Below are positions 1-10,800 of a DNA stretch of 64,000 nucleotides, one piece after another. The notes beneath the pieces are model-generated. The model was not told the DNA's origin, did not search any database, and saw only the letters and a list, made by a program, of their open reading frames with translations. Location of the stretch: the NCBI RefSeq assembly GCF_026262505.1, contig NC_067203.1:23665411-23729410 (forward strand), given 5' to 3'. A program made the position numbers and the translations under genes. Source of the DNA: Trichomonas vaginalis G3 (taxonomy: Eukaryota > Parabasalia > Trichomonadida > Trichomonadidae). Numbering within the stretch: position 1 is the stretch's first letter; the number at the start of each line of letters is the position of its first letter.

Positions 1-635
1 TGCATTCAAAATGTCTGAGTCGGAGTCAACCATTTGTTCTCTCTTTGTAGTCTTGAAAGCGTCAAGAAGCATTGGCTGTTGTGACATTGCCATGTGCATA
101 GTAAATGTGACCATCCAAATCTGTTATGGTCAATCTGAGATTGTATCCTTTCTTATTTCCGTCTTGAATTGCAGCAAGTACTCCCATGAAGCCTTCTTTG
201 TTCTTTCCTTCGTCAAAGTTTACTGTAAAGGTTCGACCAGATGTAATTTGACTTCTAACTTCACGATACTTCTCATATGCATATCTTGTTCTTTCCATGG
301 GAGCATGTGCGTCTTCACCTTTTCCTTTTTTCCTTCTCAAAGGATGCAATTGTTCGTCATGTTTCCAGTAGAATCTGGCAAAGCCGTCGTGTCCTTCAAC
401 TTGAGGTTCACTAACATCGAAAGGCATGTCCATAAGACGTTCTTCTTCTAACCTCTCTAGTCTGTTTGGATAATTTGCGCGTGCTGTTTCCAAGTCCATT
501 TCATAGCGAAGACCAGACAATTTGTCATAGACTTTTATGGGTCTTCCCTTCCTATATTTAAATTCTTTGAAACTTCCAACCATATCTTTCTAACTCTGCT
601 TTTATTCTAGCAGTTCTATCCATTCTATGGGGCAT
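1..635 (-). pseudogene. Protein-primed DNA polymerase B, N-terminal part (Maverick copy A)
   Basis: The encoded residues match the N-terminal region of the polymerase gene at 43260 in copy B almost residue for residue, for example the stretch around KYRKGRPIKVYDKLSG and the later EGHDGFARFYWKHD. The catalytic motifs are not in the window because the gene continues past base 1. In Mavericks this enzyme copies the element using a terminal protein primer. The gene looks broken near its start and is cut by the window edge. It is assigned by synteny and by identity to copy B. Confidence 0.75.
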
Positions 636-664
636 TTTTATAAAAATAAAAAAATATTTTTTTC

Positions 665-1252
665 TTTACTTTACATAACCGCCTGCTGCCATAAGTCTTT
701 GACGCCAACCCATACCAGCTAATGAAGGTTGACTTGGTTTAGTTTGGAAACTAAACTTTGGTTTTGGTTTATCTTCAGTTTTTGGTTTTCTTCTTCTATC
801 GGTTTTTCGTCACTTTTCGGTTCCTCTGACTTTACCTCACTTGCAGGTATGGTTGTGTCGTCAACATCTTCATAAATATCATATGCCATTTGTTTTTGTT
901 TTCCTTTCAACTTTTTGTGTTTGTTGTAAAGTTTAGAATATTTCGACTCTAAGTCAATGAGATGTTCTATAATGAACTGTTGGTCAGTGAAGTAAACTTT
1001 TCCATCTGTTGTCTCGAAAGCTCCTTCAGACTTCAATATTTTATTTGTGAGAGTCTGTTTCTTTTTTTTGAGATACTAGCCGTTCCATTTCTATGAAAAG
1101 TGACTTTGTAGTTAGGGTTTGTATTTCCAGACCTGGCACTTTTCTATATTGAATTTTTCTCTTCATCTGTAAGTTTCTTTGACAGGTTTTGACAATGGTT
1201 CTGAACTTTTTGTTTGTGGTGTCAAATCTACCGTTTCAACTTCTTCGGTCAT
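665..1252 (-). pseudogene. Charged hypothetical protein (Maverick copy A)
   Basis: This is the counterpart of the 194-aa gene at 42647 in copy B. The shared part is lysine- and glutamate-rich with a likely helical segment (LIDLESKYSKLYNKHKKLKGK) and a Pro/Lys/Glu tail. No family is recognised. It lies immediately upstream of the polymerase gene in both copies, so the two may be co-expressed. This copy looks broken, with more than one break. Confidence 0.55.
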
Positions 1253-1274
1253 TTTCATCTCAGTAAAAAATTTT

Positions 1275-1431
1275 AGTTTGGTTTGTTTTTTCAACTGGTT
1301 GTTTTAGGTTTTTTAAGTCGGTCTAAAACTTCTTGAGGTATAGGAAGAACTTGACAAACACGTGGTTGTGTAACTGCTGGAAGTCGACAAATCCATCTTG
1401 AACCCATTTGTCTCAATGCTGTATTGTTCAT
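1275..1431 (-). pseudogene. Small hypothetical protein remnant (Maverick copy A)
   Basis: This is the counterpart of the 51-aa frame at 42472 in copy B and opens with the same residues (MNNTALRQMGSRW). Conservation of position and start context in both copies, with a shared CATCTCAGTAAAA-type leader on the plus strand, suggests a real small gene rather than chance. Its function is unknown, and this copy appears altered at its end. Confidence 0.4.
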
Positions 1432-1450
1432 TTCATCTCAGTAAAAAACT

Positions 1451-1848
1451 TTACATTCCCCACGTTTGAGGCGGTTGAGGTTGGTTATTGTTTACCCATT
1501 GTTGTGCAGGTTATATCCTCTGTTAAAGAATCTTCACCTTGGTCCATGTAGTGTCCTGCTTGGTTATAGTATCATTTGCTTTGTTATAGTAGTTTCCTGC
1601 TTGTCTTCCTACATTGTCCATCCATCCCTTGAACTTTTCCTCTTGTTTCAGGATTTGGAATAAGATTTGCTGCATCTCGTCTACATCCCAACCTTTCTGT
1701 ACAGTTTGTATAATAGGTTGTGCTTTCTCTTAAGTATACCTAATGTACTCAAAATCTTCCTTCCAACTCCAAATACACCTCTAGCTATTGTTCCAACTGC
1801 GGGCAAAAATCTGGATGCAACTCCTGCTAATGCGCCAAATAAACCCAT
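1451..1848 (-). pseudogene. MGLFGALAG-type small protein (Maverick copy A)
   Basis: The gene opens with a glycine/alanine-rich hydrophobic stretch (MGLFGALAGVASRFLPAVG) and ends in an Asn/Tyr/Gln-rich region. It is divergent to the integrase with only a short gap, exactly as in copy B at 42051. The amphipathic N-terminus recalls small membrane-active or virion proteins, but that is inference only. Both copies look broken. Confidence 0.5.
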
Positions 1849-1864
1849 TTCTTATAGGGTAAAA

Positions 1865-2819
1865 ATGACGAATCCAAACAAGGACCCCTATGTTCTAAGG
1901 CAACAAAGAAAGCACTCATGATAAAATCTTTAGTTCAACACCAAATGCTTGGTTTATGGATATCTTGGAAAACATTCCGAGAGTTAGAACAGATGGACCA
2001 CCATACTGGCTAATATTGTTTGGTCAAAACCACAAGATACTGTGAAGCTATACCATTACAGTCCAAAAATATTTTAGATGTAAAAACTGCTTTGACAATA
2101 TTCGTTGACAAATACCATCCAACAAAACTGAACATCTGACTGTGAACGTTCTTTCAAATCAGACGATATTAAAAACTATCTGCGTTCAAAAAATGTAAAC
2201 CAATATTTCATTGTCGACCAAAACCATTCTGCTCTTGTGTCATTGACAGTTGTATAAAAATCTTAAGAGACTTAAACCAACCACAAGGTGGTGAAGCAAA
2301 TAAATGATATGACGACAAATTAGACATTTCTCCATGGCAAAGATGAGACAAGTTTAAATATTTACAATAGCCGTAAACAAAAAGGTTTGGGAAACCACTC
2401 CCCCGAAGAAATGAAAAAACAACCCTGACTTAGAGAAAGACTATATATTTAATAGTTTAGTCAAAAGAGACAAACAAGAAAGAATGCCAGGCTTCAAACT
2501 TAAGAAAGGTGACAAAGTAAAAATAGAAATACCTAAACGCGACCCATATGAAAATACTATTGACTATGACAACAATGGGAACTCGACAGGTACTCGCATT
2601 CGTGTTCGTAAAAAATAGAAAGAAAGTATACAAGAGAAATATTATGAAGTTTTTAGGCAAACATGGCAAAATGTACAGACTGCAAGCAGAAATAAAACTA
2701 CTATGTCAGACCTCGTTTCAAACTTGTTAAGGTTCAAGGTGGTATACTTTCAAAGACAGTTCCTAACAAATAAGACAACTCCTGACGAATATGCTAAAGA
2801 AGTTGAAAATGACGACTAA
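1865..2819 (+). pseudogene. RVE-type integrase (Maverick copy A), broken
   Basis: This is the counterpart of the 319-aa integrase at 41075 in copy B. Segments such as NAWFMDILENI match in the conceptual translation around 1950. The RVE integrase catalyses strand transfer of element ends into host DNA. It is convergent with, and slightly overlaps, the tail-fibre gene end at 2816. No long frame survives, and the gene looks broken in several places, so this copy could not supply its own integrase. Confidence 0.75.
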
Positions 2820-4105
2820 GCAATTCTATACCATGCGTAAACTGTCATGTAAGGTGGCATGTAGTCTTTACTCTGTCCCGTTGTTTCCGAATATCCTGTA
2901 ATGCGATGTGTATGGCTTCCTCCTCCCTGAGTGTCATCCCAGTAACAATTTATAGCAAACTTAACGTCGTCTTTAACATCATATCCTTTACCTTTTGTCA
3001 TTCCTGTCCAATCCCAATATCTATGCTTATGCCAACCTGCTTCAGCTGTAGTTAAATTTATGTAGTGACTGTGTGCAGGTAGGTTTTCACCTGAAATCGT
3101 TTTACTTCCACCTGTTTCCTTTGAAGAGTTTGCACAATACAAAAACCTGTCGACTATTTGAGTCCAAGTTCCAAAACCAAGTACTACTTCTGGTCTGGTA
3201 GAGTTCATTGACGTATAAATAGAACCTATAGGATATACTGTTTGAAGTATTTCTGTCTTTAATGTTTGAAGCTCTGTTTTGTCTGCTTTTTTATATAACT
3301 TTTCTTCAAGTTCATTTACGTCAGAGATGCTATGTCTATGATATTTTTGTGCGTATGTTCCTTCTGTCCATGTGAAAATATACTCTTTTGTTGCATCTAC
3401 ATATCCAGTTATCCATGTCGAGTCTGCTTTTGTATTCCTTAACTCTGTAACACCTTTCTCAAGCTCTTTCAACTGTTGTCCATCTTCCATTAAACCTCTG
3501 GTATGACTTGAAACCGTTTGTGTCAACATATCTACAGTTTCTTTGTCGGCTTTAAGGTCTAAACATCCTGAAACCCACCCTGTATTGGCTTTACCTTCTA
3601 AAATCTTCGATGTCCGTTCATGGTACCATTCAACCCTTTTTATAATTTCATTGTCTTTTTCATCCACATATTCCTTATCTGCCTTCTTCACTAACCCACT
3701 AGCCAGATATGCTAACTCATCGTCAACATACTCTTTGTCAGCTTTCTTTTCAACATCCTCTTTTGTTGCATATGTTGCATCTGCTCTGTCATGTTCTTCT
3801 TGAACTTTTTCAATGACATACTCTTTGTCAGCTTTGTTGTCAATATCTGCTTTCAAAAGAAGTTCATCTATAGGTTTCTCGTTTAAAGTTCTTTTTGTTG
3901 GATTTATACAAACAGTATGGTTCTTGTTGTCTTGAAACAGAAACTCGTCTGTCATTGGGTTTATCGTCAGTTTTAAGTTTCCTTCTTTCAATGACTCAGA
4001 TATCTTAGAATAGTTTGAAAAGTTTGTTGTGTTCTTATTTAGAGCTTGCATAATGAGTTGTCGGTTGTGTTGTATTTCTCTCATAGACGCTGTTTCTTTC
4101 GACAT
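2816..4105 (-). CDS. Phage tail-fibre/tail-collar-like protein (Maverick copy A)
   Basis: This 429-aa protein has three parts. About residues 1-85 form a conserved N-terminus. About residues 85-275 contain repeated KADKEYVDEK-like units and helical linkers typical of trimeric phage fibres. About residues 285-429 form a C-terminal module starting PIGSIYTSMNSTRPEVVLG and ending MPPYMTVYAWYRIA, which resembles bacteriophage tail-fibre and collar tips. The tip carries three HxH motifs (AHSH, WHKH, SHTH), a pattern known to bind metal in the T4 gp37 tip. A role in attachment of a virion is inferred. The frame looks whole, and the paralogue at 39789 differs by a few percent. Confidence 0.75.
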   Translation of the reverse strand: MSKETASMREIQHNRQLIMQALNKNTTNFSNYSKISESLKEGNLKLTINPMTDEFLFQDNKNHTVCINPTKRTLNEKPIDELLLKADIDNKADKEYVIEKVQEEHDRADATYATKEDVEKKADKEYVDDELAYLASGLVKKADKEYVDEKDNEIIKRVEWYHERTSKILEGKANTGWVSGCLDLKADKETVDMLTQTVSSHTRGLMEDGQQLKELEKGVTELRNTKADSTWITGYVDATKEYIFTWTEGTYAQKYHRHSISDVNELEEKLYKKADKTELQTLKTEILQTVYPIGSIYTSMNSTRPEVVLGFGTWTQIVDRFLYCANSSKETGGSKTISGENLPAHSHYINLTTAEAGWHKHRYWDWTGMTKGKGYDVKDDVKFAINCYWDDTQGGGSHTHRITGYSETTGQSKDYMPPYMTVYAWYRIA

Positions 4106-4123
4106 TTTTATTCTAGATAAAAT

Positions 4124-4972
4124 ATGCTTTCAATAGAAAAAGAAAATTCAAGAGTTGCTACAACTAAACCATTAGATGAACTTTTTACGAATGTCGGTCA
4201 AAAGTTTGAAGACAGAGACCGTAAAGCATGAAGGCTATCGTTTTGACTACCCATTAAGATGGCTAAGAGACCCATCTGTCACAAAAGCTATTGGCTTTCG
4301 TAGAATGAAGTTTGTGTCTGTAGAAGATAAAAGTTTTCCATTTATTGTAAGGTTCATATAGATTATATATCTGAAGGGAAACGAAAAATGTGGGAAGAAA
4401 TTGAGCTAATACAAGTTGACCTTTCATCTTCTCTACAGACTGCGTTAAAAAATATAGAAGATAAAATAAATTCATGTTATGCAAAATATGCTGATGAATA
4501 TGCAAATACCGAGAGCACACTTTATGTGAGAATTGTATATGACAAACAAAATTCACAAGTGTCATTTCAAATCTACGAAGACAATCCAAAGAAAGACGAA
4601 CAAATATATACAGAATTCACTGCAATGTCATGGTATTATTTGCAAAGAATGTTAAATCAGAAAGTCGAACTTCCTTTAGCAAATATTTACAGTCGATATG
4701 CAAGAGATGAACCATATTTATTTAAAGATGTTTTCGACCCAGCTGCTATTATAGTTCATGCTTCATTTTCTGGCGCCCAAAACTCTTTCTTATGCTTGGC
4801 AAATGACTTTTACGAAAAACCTACAAAGTTATACGAACCACCAAGTGGAAGTATTTCAGACTTTCAAGTATGGTTTACTACAGATGGAAGAAAAAGAATA
4901 ATTCCATTATACCATGCGTTTTACTTAGAACTTAGTTTCATATACAACTACTATCGAACAGTAAAAATATAA
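4124..4972 (+). pseudogene. 283-aa family protein with exchanged centre (Maverick copy A)
   Basis: This is a relative of the proteins at 38922 and 45469. The ends match copy B closely: the N-terminal part up to FDYPLRWLRDPSVTKAIGFRRMKF and the C-terminal part from IIVHASFSGAQNSFLCLA. The central roughly 130 residues are only distantly similar. The family is unknown to me. It sits divergently next to the tail-fibre gene in both copies, so a virion-surface or adaptor role is a guess. The gene looks broken near its 5' part. Confidence 0.6.
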
Positions 4973-4977
4973 TTTTT

Positions 4978-5218
4978 TAATACGGTTGAGGTGTTGGATT
5001 TGGTTGCCAACTAGACTGTGGTGCAGGTTCAGGCTGTTGTATAACAGGAGCTTGCTCTTCTGGTTCAGGGTCTTTGGTATAATACCAACGAACTGACCTA
5101 CTCTTTTACCAATATTTTTGACACCGTTCCAAATTCCTCTTCCTACGGTTTTTATTCCATTCCATATACCTCTTCCAACATTTCGAAAGAAGTTTCCTAT
5201 CTTACTGAAGAAACCCAT
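4978..5218 (-). pseudogene. Small amphipathic GRGIWNGIK-repeat protein (Maverick copy A)
   Basis: The N-terminal half has two near-identical amphipathic units (GRGIWNGIK, GRGIWNGVK), followed by a Pro/Gln/Glu-rich tail in the copy B version. Such a short basic amphipathic helix with a flexible tail could be membrane-active or virion-internal, but no family is recognised. It lies between two other small genes in the same order as copy B (38678). This copy looks broken. Confidence 0.5.
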
Positions 5219-5236
5219 TTTACTATATGTAAAAAT

Positions 5237-5599
5237 CTAATGTCCGCCTAGTCTCTTACGTTTCCTGTTGAGTTCCATAGCATTCTTTAACTGGAGCTCA
5301 TACATTCTGTTTCTCCTCTGGTAGAAAACATATTCTGGGTCAACTCCTGTGTTCGCGTCATCTGCATAAAGTTGTTTATATCCCACTTCAGGGTTTGTAT
5401 AAAACTCTTTCCATCTCATATTTGCATACCATGGTGGCAAACCTAACGCAGCGTCATTTGACATGGCAGTTTGCATTTGTACATCTGTTGGCACTTGACC
5501 ATAGTTTGCCATTGCAGTTTGTATTCTAACTTCATTTGGAATATTCTCTGGGTTTGGTTGTCCAGGTTGCTGTGCATTCGCTAAGTTCTGTGCGTCCAT
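5237..5599 (-). CDS. Hypothetical 120-aa protein (Maverick copy A)
   Basis: The protein begins MDAQNLANAQQPGQPNPENI, is rich in Gln, Asn and Pro at its start and ends in a basic KRKRLGGH tail. It is almost identical to the 119-aa protein at 38300 in copy B apart from a short central stretch. Conservation in both copies supports a real gene. The repeated phrase IQTAMANYGQVPTDVQMQTAM is an internal duplication. Function is unknown; a basic C-terminus would suit a small DNA-binding or virion protein. Confidence 0.6.
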   Translation of the reverse strand: MDAQNLANAQQPGQPNPENIPNEVRIQTAMANYGQVPTDVQMQTAMSNDAALGLPPWYANMRWKEFYTNPEVGYKQLYADDANTGVDPEYVFYQRRNRMYELQLKNAMELNRKRKRLGGH

Positions 5600-5603
5600 T
5601 TAA

Positions 5604-5747
5604 TATTAGATAAAAATATCTCTTACGAGTACATATACTGAACATTTGCAGGCATTGGTTCATATCTCTATATCTTTCTGCCACGTCAAATAAATAAATG
5701 ACACAATGGAAAAAACCTAAAACAAGTAGTCCTATTTCAAACCACAT
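5604..5747 (-). CDS. Possible small membrane protein (Maverick copy A)
   Basis: A short frame starts MWFEIGLLVLGFFHCVIYLF, a single hydrophobic segment long enough to cross a membrane, followed by a polar tail. It overlaps the end of the methyltransferase gene by a few bases, as is common in compact viral genomes. The same hydrophobic stretch is present in copy B near 38165. Function is unknown, and the 3' extent is uncertain. Confidence 0.35.
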
Positions 5748-6550
5748 TTACTTACTAATAAAATTTCTTTGTTATGACACTTTCTCCAGTTTATAGGACC
5801 TCTCTCATATTCTATCTTGTCATATATAAACTCATAGTCATGTATGTCCTCTAACCATCTCATGACACTTTCCAAACCACTTTTATCGGATGTAAAGTAA
5901 AAGCATGGATGGTTATGTAAAACGTCTAAAGTTTCTAAAGAGTCTCTCAAAGTCCAGTCTACTTGGTATTGAAAATCCCATGTGTTATAGAACGGTGGGT
6001 CCACCATAAAGAAAACATTTTCCTTGTCTTTATATTTTTCATACAACTCTGTCCAATGACATCTCACAAACTCTATACCCTCAATATATTTTTCTATGTC
6101 CTCTTTGAAAACATTTGTATAATTGAGATATAAAACTTTTGACATAAGTGTTTCAATGTCATGAACTCTTATAGCACCACTATATAATAGTCTAGCAGAT
6201 ATACTATCCCAGTCTATATATTCTGCTTTTTTCAAAACCTCTCTGACAGTATTTTTCTTATCTAATGGTATACGTTCCATCTTACCTATAGGTATCTTTT
6301 CTTTTAACTCTTTCAATATTTTGTTTGTGTCTGGTATATGTTTGAGACGGTTCATATAGTTGTCGAAGTCATTGCATATAATCTTTGAGTCAGGAAATAT
6401 TGTATGGCACAAATGAGATATATAGAAACTTCCACCGAACAAGTCTACAAATGTTAGACCATTCGGTAGTTTCTTAAGTTCTCTCAATATAATATCTTTA
6501 CATTTACTCTTATTTCCAAAGAACGGTAACGGAGGTTTTGTAAAATTCAT
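5732..6550 (-). CDS. D12-class (Dam-like) adenine-specific DNA methyltransferase (Maverick copy A)
   Basis: This 272-aa protein has the hallmarks of the D12 class: an N-terminal PPLPFFGNKS segment, the SAM-binding motif FVDLFGGSFYI at about residues 34-44, and the catalytic motif VDPPFYNT in the second half. Dam-type enzymes methylate adenine N6 in short DNA sites. It is the terminal gene of the element, transcribed inward from the end, with an AT-rich leader of about 290 bases to the terminus. It could protect element DNA or set its chromatin state, which is inference. It is about 94% identical in residues to the copy at 37356. The frame looks whole. Confidence 0.85.
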   Translation of the reverse strand: MNFTKPPLPFFGNKSKCKDIILRELKKLPNGLTFVDLFGGSFYISHLCHTIFPDSKIICNDFDNYMNRLKHIPDTNKILKELKEKIPIGKMERIPLDKKNTVREVLKKAEYIDWDSISARLLYSGAIRVHDIETLMSKVLYLNYTNVFKEDIEKYIEGIEFVRCHWTELYEKYKDKENVFFMVDPPFYNTWDFQYQVDWTLRDSLETLDVLHNHPCFYFTSDKSGLESVMRWLEDIHDYEFIYDKIEYERGPINWRKCHNKEILLVSKCGLK

Positions 6551-6798
6551 TTATATATAATAATAAAAATGTTTTTTCCTGAAAAGTGACAGAAAAGTGA
6601 CAAAACATGTACGAAGAAGTCTTGAAAATTCAAGAGGGTAGAAAAGAGGTTAGAAAAGAGGTTATATCTAACCTTCTACCCTAAACATTATTTTTGTCTG
6701 ATTTTACGAAGAAGTCTTGACAAAACATGAAAACATATATAATTTGTGAAAAGCTCCTGGAAGACCCGTATATAAGAACTTCATTTATACTAAACATC

Positions 6799-6838
6799 TT
6801 CGGGGCTAGAGGGCACGAAGTGCCTGGAAGCCCCACTA

Positions 6839-6840
<2 letters not shown>
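6799..6840. repeat. Maverick terminal repeat, copy A end, with internal hairpin
   Basis: The sequence CGGGGCTAGAGGGCACGAAG continues to GAAGCCCCACTACC. Its reverse complement starts copy B at 37266. GGGGCT/AGCCCC and GGCAC/GTGCC pair within it, so each end could fold into a nested hairpin. It marks the element boundary at 6840. Confidence 0.85.

Positions 6841-6868
<28 letters not shown>
6841..6868. repeat. T28 run abutting the Maverick terminus
   Basis: Twenty-eight T residues directly follow the terminal ACTACC. Copy B is preceded by 11 A in the matching orientation, so the homopolymer sits at the same place relative to both ends. It may be the target, part of the terminus, or a slipped target duplication. 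Confidence 0.8.
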
Positions 6869-6871
<3 letters not shown>

Positions 6872-7822
6872 TTTCATATTTTTATCGATTTTTAAAGTTT
6901 TTGCGAAAAGTATTCAATTATTTTTGCTATTTGGTCGGGTAAATGTCAGATTTGCGACATTTTCTGATATGATATTCAGATTCTACGTTGATAATAATGC
7001 TTATAGAACCCTCTTGCTATTGTGTCAAAATTGCGAAACCGATAGCAAAAATATCTCGCAATATCAAAATTGAGATATTGAGTGAATTATGCATTATAGA
7101 GATTAAAAATCTGATTTGTGAAAACATCTCATCAGTTTCTAGCTAATTCAAAAATCTTTACTATCTTATTCGATTAAAATGAAAAGGGAATAGTTTCATT
7201 ATGCTTTAAATGACAGCCTTATAATATAATCATAGTTTTCGCTCAATATGCAGCATTTTTTTTTCGAAATCTATGGTCAATGTCCTAAATACTGATTGCT
7301 TTGCATTCATACCTCTTACATTTTCTATACCCACATCACTATTCATTGCTATTCCTATCTTTTTCATTTTTGTTTGTTTCTCATAATTTCTCAAAAAACA
7401 TGATAACTTGATATTTGTAAATATCATACTTTATAACGTAAATAAGAACTTGACCTATTAAGAAAAGCAGTAATGAAAAGAAAATCTGAAATTCATAAAA
7501 ATTACAAGTTTCTGATGACAATTAGCTTAATTAAACCAGGTACAAGATTATATAATTGTATTTTCTATCCAATTATCCATATAATATCTTATCCAGAAAA
7601 AATAACTTGATCAATACCAAATGATTTTTTAACTAGTAAATAAAGTATTTTCTTTACACACACATTGTATATCATAGTTTTTTTTTTGGTTTCGCAAAAC
7701 ATCCAAAAACAAATATGCTCTAAAAGTGACAATTTTAGCAAAACGAAACCCTTAATTAATAAAACATTTTTGGTAATTAGGTGGAGAATGATTTTTTCTG
7801 AGGTTATAAATATAATTTATTA
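6869..7822. other. AT-rich intergenic region
   Basis: No supported gene. It contains short AT-rich stretches and an AAAAGTGACA motif at about 7725, some 95 bases before the next start codon. The same motif lies upstream of other host genes in this window, so it may be a core promoter element of the 7823 gene. Confidence 0.6.
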
Positions 7823-10800
7823 ATGTCATCATATTCAGAGCTGATGGCATTGGATTCTCAAGATGAAGAGCTGACCGTAATCACTGCAATAAACAAGCAA
7901 GATCAGGAGCTTGTATATGGTCAAATTTCTTCATTTTTTCGAGAATCAAAATCATGTTTTCAAAATATGAACGAGTCGGCAAAAACAATTAAAGCATGTC
8001 AATCTTCCGATGATATATATGCACAGGATATCCGAGTATTTGAAAAACTTAATGCTTTAAATACAAAAGAAAAAATTGAAAATTTTTTATTGAATCAAAA
8101 CTTAAAAGATTACAACAATATTCCAATTTCATTGATTGCTGGACCCATTTCGGTATTGTGTGTTAAAACATTCGACAACTATGGCCTAAGATTACTATTT
8201 TCGACATATATTAAATCATTTTCCTTAATTGGCGACTTCCTTTGCCACGAACCAACTGTCAAAGAGCCAAAAACTAATGACAAATACGCAAAAATGGCTG
8301 TAGATTTACTTTTACAAACACCTTTACCTCCCTTGTTTTATCCAGACATGAATGAACAGTCACGCTATAAGATCGAAGTTCCTGATATTTTCATTCCTAT
8401 ATTACCAACTGCTTTCGCTTGTAGTGAAACAAACATTTATGTCGGAATTGAAGGTCCCTCCGTTGTTATTATACCAATACAAAATACTAGCGACTCCAAA
8501 ACCGAAGTTATTCCTATCGAAAACTTTCCCAATGAACCATTTTCAATTTTATTCATGAATGATTCGTTAATTTTCTCATCAAAGACTGTAAGAGCATTAC
8601 ATTTCGATACAAAAACGAAAGAACAGTTCCCAATCAATTTATTTTACCCATTTAATTTCTTATACATTTTAGAAAAGAAAAACGCGTTTGAACCACCTAT
8701 AGTTTCAGATGGCGAAAAGTTTTACTCAATTGATTTCGGTCCAAGTCCGAAAATCAAGATTTTCCACTTAGATTTAGACTCAATCATGTACGAAACATCC
8801 GTTCACCTTAAAGAAGGCCACAATCCACTTATGGCCCCATTTACAGAACTTCTACCACTTGACCAAAAGAATAAAGCCCTTATTGCGACAAATGGAGTTT
8901 ATATCAGCTTTATTCTTAAATCTCCTCAATTAACAATATGCAGAATCTTCTTAGTCTACGATGGAACGCATTTACATGACGTTGTTCTTAAAGATTTCGA
9001 TGATTTCAACGGATGGTGCTTTAATTCAAACCGCCCTGCACATTGTTTACTCGGAAAGTACAATGTTCTTATGGTTGATGGCTGCTTCTCATTGCCTACA
9101 TGGATGACCGGATATTCCATTCCTGAAGGAGTTCCTGAAATTAAATCCCGTAAAAATGACGATATATTGATTGGATACTCACATGCTTTAGCTATATTCG
9201 CTTCCAGAATCATTGGCGTCGAAGTTGGCCTCAAACTCAACTTTTTAAATGAGATATATAATACTCCACTCGAAAAAGCCGTTCTTTCTTTCATAATCCA
9301 AGCTTACAATTTCACAGAAGATGCATTGGCGCTAGAAGCAGAAGGATACAAAGATGCCGCATATATCAAACGAGTTGCTGATGCGTACAAAGTAGCTGCG
9401 AAGGCATTTTTGGTCTTCTTGAGCCTCAAGATACATCAGGATTCAACTAGTGTCCAAGTAACTCCTTTATTAGATCAATTTTTAATTTGCATCGACAACG
9501 AAAAGTATTCATACATCAAAGACCTTATTGTTTACATTATCTTTAGTTGTTTGGATGTTTTCGTTCTTGCAAATATGGAAAAAACTTCAAAAATTCTCAA
9601 AACTTTAATTGATTCTCAGAAATACACGGCAATGCTTTTCAAATGGTTCCCCAAATCAAAGTACGTAAGCCGTGCCCTCACAATTGAGTCCGTTGTCTCA
9701 TTATGTAATATGTCATTGAAAACTCATTACGTTTTCGATGATATGTCACTTCCTTTGTTGAAGAGCTTGCAGTATGGTTTCATTACAGACCTCATTGGAG
9801 ACAAAAATGACGAAATTGTCAAACATTCGCTACAATTGTCTTCAATTTACCTGATCGAGGTTGTAAACCAGCTCAAAGTAGACTTTGATAACCTTTGTTC
9901 CGAGAATTGGTCCCTACAAAGGTTCACGAACTCAATATCTTTTCTTATTTTCGATGATTTGATGAAACTCGTCTGCGCGAACTACAAAGATTTCATCTGC
10001 AATGTCCAAATCATCGAGATTTTCTTCACAGTTGGCGAAATGCAGATTTTGAATGAAGACCAATACTACGTAATCAGTAAGTTGTTTGCCCGCTCGTACT
10101 ATCTGGCCTTGATTCTCTCGTTCAACCTCATAAAGCGTGAAAAATGCTTCATGAATTTCGGAGAAAGACCAAAAATCACCGGTGAATATTCACTTTTCGA
10201 AAATTCAATACATCCGACAAAATGTGACAATGTTCCAGGTGATATCTACGAGAATATACTCAAAGCAGCTTACAACTCTTACAGATGTGGTATGAAACCG
10301 AACGAAATCGAAGAAGCGATAAATTATATTTTATCCAAAGTAAATCGTTCGGAAATACCACTTGAAACCATCAGAAAACGACTCGAAGACGTCCAGCAAT
10401 ACCTCCCACAGTCATTCCATTGCGTTATTGCCTATCTTGACGGTGAGAATGTGAATATCGTAACAGAAAAGTCCACAAACAAGTACTATTCATGGTTCCT
10501 TAACCGTCTTTCCACATACTATTCACAAGAAACCGTCAAAATCAAGGTAATTCTCGCATTTTTCATTTCGAAATTTGTTGAAATTATTCCGATGTTGGCA
10601 TCTGTTCCGATTTCGACATTAGACAAATTTGTTTCCACTATAGATCTCTGGCCATACCTCCATCACGAGTTTTTGAGGCTTTCCAGAATTAATTTCCAAA
10701 TTAATTTCAACAAATTCACTCCAGAACAGATCGAATACATTTTCCCAACGATGCTCGCGATTTCCGATAAGTTATCCGACCAATCATACATTCTAAACAC

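Larger units (their letters stand above)
1..6840. mobile_element. Maverick/Polinton copy A, terminal part, running off the left edge
   Basis: Reading inward from the terminus at 6840, this holds an adenine methyltransferase, small unknown genes, a member of the 283-aa family, a phage-tail-fibre-like gene, an RVE integrase and the start of a protein-primed DNA polymerase. The same order occurs in inverse orientation from 37266, and most shared stretches are nearly identical. Integrase plus protein-primed PolB defines Maverick/Polinton elements. The other end, capsid genes and ATPase lie outside the window. Several genes look broken (roughly half a dozen), while the methyltransferase and tail-fibre genes look whole. 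The high similarity to copy B suggests a young insertion. The host junction is at 6840/6841. Confidence 0.9.
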
